Below, one piece after another: positions 23,925-33,700 of a stretch of DNA of 64,000 nt (position 1 is the first letter of the stretch; each line of letters begins with the position of its first letter). The notes under the pieces are model-generated. The model made no database searches. It was given only the letters and a program-made list of their open reading frames with translations, and was not told the origin of the DNA. The DNA lies in contig CM040093.1 in assembly GCA_022496805.1 (NCBI GenBank), positions 2,501 through 66,500 of the forward strand, in the 5' to 3' direction. This stretch comes from Pohlia nutans. Lineage: Eukaryota > Streptophyta > Bryopsida > Bryales > Mniaceae. The translations under genes and the position numbers were made by a program.

Positions 23925-26900
23925 GGGAGACGACACCTAATAAAGTTCTCAACTCTTCAAAGCGCTTCCTGCCTAATGGTTTGGTCAATATATCTGCTAA
24001 TTGTGAGTTAGTTTTGACATGGGTCAGTCTAATCTCTCCTAACTCTACTTGCTCTCTAACAAAATGATAATGGACTTCGATGTGTTTAGTTCTAGCGTGA
24101 AAAACTGGGTTATTTGCCATCTTTATGGAACTGGTGTTATCACAGAGTATGGTAGTTGGGTTAGTATTGTGTGGTAGCTGTAATTCCTGAGTTAGCTTCC
24201 TTAACCAGATGGACTCCTTGGCTCCTTCAGTAAGAGATCTATACTCTGCTTCTGAGGAGCTGAGTGCTACTGTTGGCTGGCGTTTACTCACCCACGTGAT
24301 CGGACTGCCTCCTAATTGGAAAATATAACCTGAGGTAGATCGTCGTCCCTCGATGTCTCCTGCCCAGTCCGCATCTGTAAAGCCAACGATGCTGCAGTCT
24401 TTTCTGTACTTAAACAGAATTCCATAATCTAAGGTTCCTTTAAGATACCTTAGGACTTTCTTTGCAGCCTCTAGATGTGAGATTTTAGGTTCTGTCATGA
24501 ACCTGCTTAGGACTCCGACTGCATAACTTATATCAGGCCTGGAATTCGTCAAATATAGAAGTTTGCCCACAATGTGACAGTAAGTTGCATGATCAACTGA
24601 GTCCTCTTTTGAATTTGATGTGAGCTTAAGTGTTTCCTCCATTGGTGTTCTGCAGGGGTTGCAAGTTAGCAGGTCGAATTCCTGCAGGAGCTGCTCGGTG
24701 TAGGTTCGTTGACTCATGAAGATACCATTTTGAAGGTAATGAAATTCGATTTTCAGGTATGATCGCATTTCTCCTAAATCTGTCATGTCGAACCTACTTT
24801 GCAATTGGTTTTTGAGCCAGGTGATTTTTTCGGTGTTGTCACCTGTTATAAGTAAGTCATCCACGTATAGGACTAGTATTACTAGTCTGCCATTTTCTAT
24901 GAGATAATATAAGTTGTAGTCGGCGTTGGACCTGTTGAATCCTTGTTCCCGCAAATAGGAATCTATCTTAGAATACCAGGCGTGTGGAGCCTGTTTCAGT
25001 CCGTATAGGGCTTTTTTTAGTCTGCAGACTTTAGTCTCCTGTCCGGCAACTATGTAACCCTCTGGCTGTACCATAAAGATTTCTTCTAGCAAGTCACCGT
25101 TTAGGAAAGCCGTTTTGACGTCAAGGTGGAAGAGTTTCCACCCCATTTGGGCAGCAAGTGCAAGCAGAGTTCGAAGTGTATTCCATTTAACAACAGGTGC
25201 AAAGGTCTCATCATAATCTATTCCTTTCTTTTGTTCAAAACCTCTAGCAACTAGTCTTGCTTTGTAGATTGGTTGTTGTGGATTGGGGCTCTGTTTTATC
25301 TTGTAGACCCATTTGGCTGAGATGGGTGTTTTGTTACTAGGTAGTTTTGTAAGGTCCCAAGTGTCATTGCTAAGTATTGACTGTATTTCTCTGTCCATGG
25401 CAGCTCGCCACTTGGGATCTTTATCGGCTTCTGAATAGGTAAGTGGTTCAGATTCCTGACAGAGATTAGCTGAATCTCTAAACCTGGAAGGTTTCTGTAT
25501 CACTCTTCCTGACCTAGTGACCAATTGTGTAGGCTGTTCTACTGGAGAGGAGTTGTGCGAGTGTGCAACTGGTTCGGAAAAGGATTTAGTCAGAGGTTCT
25601 GTAGTTTCGGTTGATGGTAGGGATGGTTGCTGACTGGTAGATTGAGTTGAGGTTTCGGAGGAGAAAATGGAGGATTTTGGGTTCGACAGAGGTTCTGAGG
25701 TATTTGGTTTTGTCTGATATATTTCGTGGAAAACTGTGTGTTCACTCGGAGTTGGTGTGAGTTGTATTTCAGGGAAGACGGCCTCGTTAAAGGTAACGTC
25801 TCTAGTAATCCAGACTTTGTTCAGACCAGGGTGAAAACACCTATAAGCTTTGGATTGTGTATCATAGCCTAGTAAAATACATTTTGACGCTCTAGGTTTG
25901 AGTTTTAAGTTTCTATATTTACTAGTGTGATGGACATAGCACTCACAGCCCAATATCTTTAGAATAGATAAATCAGGTTTCAGGTTGTGAAAGACTTCAT
26001 ACGGGGTGACTCCTAAATTGGCTTTTGTAGGAGACAGGTTAACAAAAAGGTTTGCAGTGTTAAGTACCTCTGCCCATAGAGTGAGCGGAAGATGAGAGTC
26101 GGCAAACATGCATCGTGCCCTGTCGAAGATGGTCCGATTCTTTCTCTCTGAGACTCCATTTTGTGATGGCGTTTTGGCAGTGGTCAGCTGTCGTTGGATG
26201 CCGTTCAGCTTGCAGAAATTTTCGAAATCGGCAGATAAGTATTCGCCCCCTCGGTCGGTTCGAAGATTTTGAATCTTGAGTCCTTCAGTTTCGACTGCTG
26301 CTTTAAACTCCCTGAATGCTGAAAGCGTGTCTGATTTGGCTTTTAGGAAATAAAGCCAGGTAAACCTAGAAAAATCATCTGTAAACGTAAGAACATAGTT
26401 TGTTCCTCCTGCTGATGTTGGTTTTATTGGTCCACAGAGATCGCTATGTATGAGTTCTAGAGGTTGAGTGGCTCTAGTAGTCGAAAACCTTTGATAGTTT
26501 CTGTTTGTGAGATTTTCCTAACTGACATTGTTCGCAATTGTATTTCTGGCTAGAGATCGGAGGAATTCCGAGAGCTAGGTTTCTGGATGCTAGTAAGTGA
26601 AGGCTGGGGTAATTGAGGTGCCCCATCCTCCGATGCCATATTTTGGCTGTTTCGTTGGTATTCTGTAGTGTGTGTGCAGCTAAGGCAGAAAGAGTAGGAT
26701 CTTTGTCAAGCACGTATAGTTTAGTTTTCTGATCCCTGGTTCCTGTGGCGATAAGTTTTGCCGGGTGACTTTTAGTGACAATTATACACTTGTATGAGTC
26801 AAAGATGGCTGTATAACCTAGATCAGTAAGATTTCCTATAGAAATGAGATTACTGGAAAAAGACGGCACATACAGAATGTTATCGATGGTCTTTATTTCA

Positions 26901-27202
26901 CCAGAAGGAGTGTATACATCCATTTTTCCTTTTCCTTTCATGGAATGATTTTGACCATCTGCTGTTTTTATAGTCCGGCCTTCAGACTGCTTGGTGACCT
27001 CATGTAGAGAGGATTTGTTGCCAGTAACGTGAATGCTGGCTCCAGTGTCGAGAATCCAAGGGTCATGTTGGTCCTCCATCGATATGGCTGCAAGTGCTTG
27101 TTCAAAGTTGTCATTTGCTTCTTCGTCAAAGTCTGATGCTGATTGTGTGTAAGCCACGTTTGCTCGCAGGTCCCGATTTTTGGTGATGAGGTGCTCTGGC
27201 AT
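23896..27202 (-). pseudogene. Copia 1 pol: protease, integrase, RT, RNase H
   Basis: The protease motif is WILDTGASIHVTG near 27040. The integrase zinc finger and core follow, with WHRRMGHLNYPSL, then SDLCGPIKP, TDDFSRF and NLRTDRGGEY. The RT holds the Copia-typical AKWVYKIK, LDVKTAFLNGDL, LYGLKQAP and YVDDLLITG. RNase H ends with DADWAGD, SSSEAEYRS and ADILTKPLG. A one-base frameshift lies near 26500, right after the GKSHK motif at the end of the integrase zinc-binding region. The rest is a single open frame of more than 860 codons. The natural stop is at 23896-23898. Confidence 0.95.
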
Positions 27203-28057
27203 CCGACATTGCTTCGCCTAGTGTCCCCAAAATCCGCAACGACCACAGTAGCCTTCCATTTTGTTTTCTGGTGGGTAAGAGGTCTTTTCATTTCGCTGTT
27301 GCCTCTCCCCTGCTGGAAACATTCGAGTAGCTCGTCCTCGACCTCGGCCCCTGCCTCTAATGAATCGTTGGAATCTGGCCATCAGGGCTTGTTCCTCATT
27401 AGAGCTGTTATAGTTATGAAAGCGTTTCACTTCTTGCAGGAGTCTTCCGGCAAGCTGAGAGAGCGTCGGCAGTGTTGTTTCGGCGGAGATGGTCCTCGTG
27501 AATGGAAGATAAGATAGAGGCAGACCGTTTATAACCTGTTCAACGATCACGTCATCTGAGGCCTTTTCTCCTAGCTCGAAGAGCTGGTTGACAATGCCCT
27601 GAATGTTAGTCATAAAGCTTTCAACTGTTTGTCCCTCATCCATGCGAATGTTAGAGAAGTCCTTCCTCACACTAATTCTCGAGGCATTATTGCAGATGTT
27701 GAATTTTTCTTTGAGTATTGTCCAGAACTCGAGTGGTGTGGTTGCATAGATGACATAAGGTATAATGTTAGTCTTGATAGATGCTTAAGGAATTCTAAGA
27801 GCTTTGGCCTCTCTTTTTCTAACATCGTCCGGGTTTGGGATTTGGACAGATAGCACAGAGCGGCTTGACTCACTGGTATCATCACTCTGGTTTCTCCCTG
27901 GATGAGTAACCACTATTGGTGGGTCTGGTACTATTGTTGTGAATACCTCATAGTCCTCAAGGACTGACTGGATACGAAATTTCCAGAGGTGGTAATTTTT
28001 CTCAACTTCTAGCTTATCACTGTCGCTCAAATTGTAAGACATGTTTTCTGCAGACAT
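27203..28057 (-). pseudogene. Copia 1 gag with two nonsense codons
   Basis: The likely start is the ATG at 28057 or the one 18 bp downstream. The UBN2-type gag core is visible: YHLWKFRIQSVLEDYE, then IIPYVIYATTPLEFW, and DEGQTVESFM. A premature TAA lies near 27785 in an otherwise continuous frame. The nucleocapsid part is basic (RGRGRGRGRATR) and ends with a CX2CX4HX4C zinc knuckle, CGRCGFWGH followed by AKQC. An in-frame TAG sits exactly after the knuckle histidine near 27217. The gag protein would package element RNA into virus-like particles; this copy cannot make it intact. Confidence 0.9.
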
Positions 28058-28589
28058 AGGGCCTCTGTAGACAGAGAAAGAGATCACAGCTTTGAGCAGG
28101 TTCTAACATAAGGATGTATGTGATTAATAGGTTGAGCGGTGGTTGAGCTAGCAAAGGAGGAACTGGTGGACAGTCCAAGAAGCAGGATTCAACGTGGTCA
28201 GCACTCGCCAGTCAGCAGAATAGTTAGGACAAAGTAGCTACTCTGAAGCTTAGATAGTAGATCAGCAGTAACAACCAGTAGTGTGAAAGATACAGAACAG
28301 ATCTAGATGTGCAGCAATAGAACAGATTTGAAAACGACTGTTAGCACCAAGAATCACTGAATAAAGACAGTCATTAGTAGTCACAAGCAATATGACATAG
28401 CAACAACGAAGCTCAACCGAACAACTTTCCGGTAGGCAAACAGGCAAATAGATGGCGGCTCTTTATCATAAACTCTAGACAACTTTCAGAGTAAGATATC
28501 AGCAAGAAGTTAGTATGCAACAACAATAAAAGAAGAGCAAGCTCAACTCTTACTCTCTGGGACAACTTTCCCAGGAGATCAACACCAGT
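28058..28589 (-). other. Copia 1 untranslated leader
   Basis: The roughly 0.5 kb between the primer site and gag has no coding frame in the sense direction. It repeats phrases such as ACAACTTTC and GCAACAAC, and probably holds packaging signals. Confidence 0.6.
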
Positions 28590-28601
28590 GCTTTGATACC
28601 A
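28590..28601 (-). promoter_or_regulatory. Copia 1 primer binding site
   Basis: TGGTATCAAAGC on the minus strand starts directly at the inner edge of the 5' LTR. It differs by one base from the common plant Copia site TGGTATCAGAGC, complementary to initiator Met tRNA. Confidence 0.92.
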
Positions 28602-28778
28602 TGTTGGCACCTTAGCATTCAGATAATAAAATGAGAGTACACAAGGGTTTATATACAAAACTAAGTATCCTAAGTGCCTCCAAGATTCAGATCTAACTAA
28701 TGACTAACAGAATGGATGAATGATCAGTCGGATGATAAAGCGCTAGATGAAAAGTCGACTGACGAAATCATTCTAACA
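28602..28778 (-). repeat. Copia 1 5' LTR
   Basis: This 177-bp copy is flanked on its outer side by the target duplication GATGG. On the minus strand it should carry the element promoter. Confidence 0.96.
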
Positions 28779-28783
28779 GATGG

Positions 28784-29533
28784 AAGATATTTTACACCCA
28801 CAATTTGTATAATTTTCATCCAGATATATGTTGTGCACCTCAATGTAGAACATGAGCTCTTTCAATTGGTCATAAGAGATGCTATATGTGGTGTGTGCAA
28901 TTTCAAACAAGTCTAAACATGTCTTTTCAAGATGGGAGTTACCTTTTACATTATTGTTAACACATTACAATGGTTATAGACTCATTGTTAAGACAAACGT
29001 GGATGGACTATCAACGTTCTACACCTAGGTTGACCCAAGTAGAATATTATGCCAACTCAAGGTTTTCAAGCAACAAAGCTACCAAACAATAACACAACAA
29101 TTATGAAACCTGAGGAGCAGAAAAGTTAACACAAAGATAATCAGTACAATGATAAACAACACAACAACATAAGAGGACGTTGTGAACAAGATAAACTGTG
29201 ACCTAAGTGGATATATTGAGGATATAGAGTATCAAGGAGAAGAGGACTGGGTTCGAGAGTGAGTCATGATTCTACTTTACCTCAACTTTCATCCTTGTTT
29301 TTAAGAATCAACCACACGAAGGGCATATAAAAAATCAGAGATAACTTTATAACCAAATGAACACAAACAACATATCATTAAACTAGGTAGATTGATGAAT
29401 TGAAACTAACGATAGACACTTGGAAGGATTTTCCATGATTGCAAATTCAGCATCACCATCACTTACAGCTCCATGTGTAAAGCCTCAATTGCAAACAGAT
29501 TCAGTTTTCAAGACATTTTCGAGGAGCTAGAGA
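28784..29533. other. Intergenic, no gene recognised
   Basis: Continuation of the sequence interrupted by Copia 1. It is AT-rich with no coherent frame or repeat border. The right part is probably the 3' flank of the small gene at 29534. Confidence 0.4.
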
Positions 29534-29974
29534 TTAATTCTCTATCTGAATCTCAGACAACGTCGGAGAATCTTCTACGTTTCCCTGCGTTTCTGGTGAT
29601 ACCGGCGGTGCATCTTGAGCAGCCTGCAGGTCAGAGGCGGCCCGAGCATCAGAGGCAGCCGGCACGTCATCATGTCTTTCAGTGATCATAGTCAGTTTTT
29701 GAACGCCTGCCGGGCAGTTCGGTTTCTCGATAATTTTCACCAGTCTGAGCTGACAGCACCTTTTTGCACTTATAATCACGTTGTCATCCGGAGAACTCAC
29801 TCTCAAAATTTTATAATTTTCACGGGTTGTTGGATTCCTGCCTAGCGTGATGGTATGTTTATCATTCCTTGACATCAAAAATGTAACAAGCGTGGAGAAG
29901 TCCAACCCAACGCCAGACCTCACTTGGAGCGCATCATCCGTATCATTTCTGATCTCCGTCCGACTTTTCCCCAT
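29534..29974 (-). CDS. Small hypothetical protein, 146 aa
   Basis: An ATG at 29974 opens 146 codons. The first 90 residues look like a compact beta-rich domain with alternating hydrophobic strands (TEIRNDTDDALQVRSGVGL, HTITLGRNPTTREN). The C-terminal 50 residues are Ala-, Asp- and Pro-rich and probably disordered. The N-terminal pattern resembles small plant proteins with a DUF7748-like fold, but I cannot confirm this. No signal peptide or membrane segment is visible. A similarly oriented gene fragment lies about 260 bp upstream. Confidence 0.5.
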   Translation of the reverse strand: MGKSRTEIRNDTDDALQVRSGVGLDFSTLVTFLMSRNDKHTITLGRNPTTRENYKILRVSSPDDNVIISAKRCCQLRLVKIIEKPNCPAGVQKLTMITERHDDVPAASDARAASDLQAAQDAPPVSPETQGNVEDSPTLSEIQIEN

Positions 29975-30237
29975 CCCGTTAACTTCAGAACTTTACACCT
30001 AAGCCCAAATCAACAATCAATGCAGTTAACCTCATGCAGGAATTTGGTTAAAGGTTCATTGATACAGTATGTTATGACTCAAGTAAATTACTCAGATTAG
30101 GACCCCAAGGATTAGGACAAAGTCTCATATGCACATATATGTCACGAGGCACCTCTGCTCCTCGTAAAAAACCTTCAGAATATTCAGGCATAATAAAAAG
30201 CTGAAAGAAGTTAGCCATCCCAGAGAATAGACATTAG

Positions 30238-30690
30238 CTACGGGTAGAATTCTTGTCCTATACACTTACAATAGTCCCTTGCGTCTAAAGTACCCTTGTA
30301 GCTAATCGTAATGGTACCGACATACTCCAGAGTTTGACCTAACGGAGCACCCACCGGAAATGATAATCGACCTCTGCAAATATCATGCAACTCCCCAGCT
30401 TCGGTCAGGGATGCTCTTCTGCGCCTCTCAGAAGCTAGATGAAAACATTGTGACTTACCTGATGGTAGGAGCGAATACAGTCCACTGTCACACAATGCTT
30501 GACACCCAAACTGCTCCAAGCCGAACTACTCGTTCCTGCGTACCACCTCCGCTAGTGAAACTTAGGGTGATCAGCACGGAGCTCAAAGAACACTCAAGCA
30601 GATATCCAGCAGGCGCCCTCGTGACCGATGATGACCATCCGCAGATCGCTGGAAGGAGGGTTGCATAAGAAGTTAGATCGATCCTGGCGG
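30238..30690 (-). CDS. Gene fragment with spliced exons, unknown family
   Basis: Minus-strand coding blocks are joined by plausible splice sites. One exon ends at 30459 with AG followed by GTAAGT. The next begins at 30373 after a TTTGCAG acceptor and ends at a stop at 30238. The joined phase is consistent, giving VFAPTIR then GRLSFPVG and TITISYKG. An upstream block (HFTARIDLTSYATLL, LITLSFTSGG) is separated by a further likely intron, because an in-frame TGA sits just before a GTGTGACAG acceptor. No family was recognised and no start codon could be placed. It may be a gene or a remnant related to the one at 29534. Confidence 0.35.
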
Positions 30691-31166
30691 TGAAGTGTAA
30701 ATGGTTCGGCGCCAGTAGTGAGCAAGTTCTGTTGAGCTCTACTCACAAAAGTCGTGAAATTTTATTACAATCATCACTCGCTCCAGCCTCACAAACAGTG
30801 CCGAGCTTCTTCTTCTCAAACTAGGACGGAAACAGCTCCAGAACAGCTCCAGAACAGCTCCAAAACCTAAACCAGTTCTAACTTAAACTGTTCCTGAACA
30901 ATCAGAAGACCTCAAAAGCTTAATTTTGAGGCATACAACTTCATAATATCCAAGGAGGTATCTCAGAAACTCTAAAATACTCCACTCTACGACACGTAGG
31001 CCTTGACTGTTTCCAACTATAGTTTATGCGGACAGCACACCGCTTCAGTCTGGAGCTGTACAAAGTGGGGACCTCCGCGATTGATTCTTCTCGCGAGGCA
31101 TTCATGCTTCTTTCGCAGAGTCTCCAGGTGCAATCTTGTCTGGGATTTTGAGAGTTGAGAAGGGGC
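30691..31166. other. Intergenic between divergent genes
   Basis: This lies between the minus-strand fragment and the plus-strand membrane protein gene. It includes tandem AACAGCTCCAG phrases near 30830-30860 and probably contains the promoter of the gene at 31167. No TATA box is evident. Confidence 0.4.
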
Positions 31167-32121
31167 ATGAGTGAAGGGGAGTCTGAGAGACAGGTAGAGG
31201 AGGGTGAGCGGAAGTTTTTGAGCCCCAAGCTTGGTGAGTGCTCTGTTTGTGCCGAGGCGCCTCTCATAGTCACAGAGATGGCCGATGGTTCTCGACCCGA
31301 TCCCGTGCAGCAGGGCGCCGTGGATGGCACGCGGAATGTTGTGGCCTCCGTGGCGCAGGAGACTCAGATTCGAAAGTTCATTGAAATGAATGCACATACC
31401 GATCCGCTGTGGAGAAACGCCTTGACTGAATGGATGAGCGACGTGAAGCAGTACACGGAACGAATCGACAAAAAAGAGAAACGGTTGGAAACAACGATAA
31501 ACGAGATCTTTCAGGTGGTGGCCATTTTAATTGCTTTTCAAGGCTGGCTCTTTGGGGCTGCTTTGCCAAAAGGTCAATTGCGCTGTAGTGATCGATGGTT
31601 TATATTACTGCTATCTGCGTTTGCCTCTTCGGTGGCTTTTTGTGCAGCTTTGCGTAAAAGAAGACTTCTGATAGAGTTGGAGTATTTCATTGCTGTTGAA
31701 GATCCTCAACGGCAGGTACCCTTGATACAAGTATTCCGCAAAATTATGCATATAATATTTGTAGCTTTAACGATTAAATCTGCCTAAACCCTACAACCCA
31801 GCTTGCCTCTCTATATATTCCCAATTTCTACTTGACATTTTTCACATTGATGTTGCTCAGAGGCTTGTTTCTAGAGTGGACCATCTTCGACTGAAAGGGA
31901 CGGAGTTCGACTTCAAAGAATATTTTCCATTGCATGAACCCGACCAAAACAAAGGACCAGTGCTGGGCAAAATATCCTGGGCAGCAAATCTCTTCTCCTA
32001 CAAAAACGGGATTGTATTGAGCATTTTGATATTCGGCGTGCTATGTGGGGTCGCAATGAACAACGTTTTGTGCTCTCCTGAAGTCCCTTCTCCCTCGCCC
32101 TCGCCCTCACGCTCTGTTTAG
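31167..32121 (+). CDS. Two-exon membrane protein, unknown family
   Basis: Exon 1 runs from the ATG at 31167 to 31730, and exon 2 from 31861 to the stop at 32121. The 130-bp intron starts GTATTC and ends GCTCAG, and phase 0 is kept, giving about 274 residues. The N-terminal half is hydrophilic and precedes a charged helix (QYTERIDKKEKRLETTINE). Two hydrophobic segments follow near 118-137 (VVAILIAFQGWLFGAAL) and 147-166 (FILLLSAFASSVAFCAAL). A third near 245-262 is followed by a PSPSPSPS tail. The layout suggests an integral membrane protein with a cytosolic N-terminus. No catalytic motif is visible. This intron, unlike those in the 38-63 kb interval, lacks the 20-nt palindrome. Confidence 0.65.
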
Positions 32122-33700
32122 CTGCAGTGTAACAGATATTGTGCCATTTGTGATGGCTCTTCTGAGGAAGTTGTGCCTAATTATGATTCATTGCTGTATT
32201 TGTTGCGTAGTGCTTTGGTACAGGTCACTACAAAGCTGAAGTATATAGCATCGAGCACACTCAATCTAAGTTTTGTAGTAGAGATGTACTAGTTGGTCCT
32301 TTAAATTGGATCCTCATCAAGAAGTTATCCTAGAATAGATAGCACCTGAGTGTTGCAAGGGCTTCCAGAAGTCCGAGCTTTGTACAGGATGATGAGCAGG
32401 CGCACTGCAGCTGCAGGGAGCTTTCTATTGGCTTGAATTTTGGTGGCTCTGGGAGCCATGGAGGAGCAGGAATCTGTGCTCCATCATTCTCGTTTGCCCG
32501 AGACACAGGATATCCCTTCTGTCTAAGAAGATGGTAAAAGCTCCTACCACATATAGACATGTCAGTATCATGGTTCGTGTGCTTATGCCCTTGAACTTGT
32601 CTTCAATATCATGATGTGTTGGTCACAGGGAACCCGTGGAGGTTTGCCACCCGGTGATAAAAGCCACTTCATGGGCAATTTCACCACCTATTTTAACACT
32701 GTAGTGGCTTTTTCTGTGAGTTGGCAAAAAGTTCTCCATCGCCAACTCACATATGGCAAACTTTCTGGTAGAAAATACCAGTTGGGATTTTCACCACCTA
32801 CAGTGACTGAGGTTTAAAACCCGGCTTCCCAAATTTGCAAAACGGTGTATTTTGCCACCTTCGGGATATTTGCTAGAAATTGGTTAATAATGTGACATTG
32901 TTGGGTTTTGCTTTTATCTTTTTGTTTTGTATGGAGGAGAATTACTTCCCAGCAGATTGAAGAAGATTAAACTATTGAGTGTATTAAAAATTCGGATAAA
33001 GGCAATGGCAGTATAAGTTATAGAAATTGCAAGTTGCAATCTCTGTTACGTGACTATATTTTCAGCATATAATATATCTGCAACAAATTTGGCATCCATT
33101 CCTTGTCAAATTGCCACAAATACACAGTCAAGCTACAGTTAAAGCAGTCAAACACTGACAAAAGACTTTCAGAGGGACATAGATAAACATGCCTGAATAG
33201 CATAAGACATACCAGAGTAGGATAACTATTCATTAAATGAAGTGATAGATACATCAATGGTAATTTTAATCCATCAACCCTCAAAATCTCAACTACCATA
33301 TGCTTTTCAAGGTTGCAATATAAATGCAGTGTAACCTTTAGAGCACCTACCATTTCTAGAGCTTCTATATCTTCTAATATTATCGAGTGACAAACCTTTA
33401 ACATTCTAGATGACACCTTTCTATGTTGGATATCCACTAACATTCTCCTATCCTCATCAATAAGAACAGGCTTGCTAGTGGTCGTATAGTATCTGCTAAT
33501 TCTGAGTGATTCCCTGTACACAGTAAATAAAAGCACCCAATGTCGCAAATTACATACTTAAATTCCAATAAAGGCCTGTGCTTGATGTAGAACGAGAAGG
33601 AGCACCAACTGGAACAAGGCCACAATGGGGGCCCTCGAATGACCTGGCAATGTAGATTTGAGACCTGTCAATGTAGATTCGATTAGCGAGAGTTAAAGAA
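32122..33700. other. Mostly unassigned; degraded exon-like pieces on minus strand
   Basis: A 76-codon minus frame (32330-32560, ATG-initiated) and a block at 33437-33625 (NHSELADTIRPLASLFLLM after a GTGTACAG acceptor) look gene-like, but neither continues into a consistent model. Frames shift within the second block. They may be remnants of host genes. Confidence 0.3.

Larger units (their letters stand above)
22800..28778 (-). mobile_element. Complete Ty1/Copia LTR retrotransposon (Copia 1)
   Basis: Two 177-bp LTRs (22800-22976 and 28602-28778), both TG...CA, differ at 7 positions and are flanked by the 5-bp duplication GATGG (22795-22799 and 28779-28783). The minus strand runs 5' LTR, primer site, leader, gag, protease, integrase, reverse transcriptase, RNase H, polypurine tract, 3' LTR. 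Integrase lies before reverse transcriptase, which is the Copia order. Two nonsense codons and one frameshift make it non-autonomous. About 0.9 kb between the pol stop and the 3' LTR carries an antisense F-box-like frame. Confidence 0.97.

Noticed and set aside
32330..33625. A complete host gene on the minus strand
   Set aside because: Individual blocks look exon-like but frames change inside them and no consistent splice model could be made.
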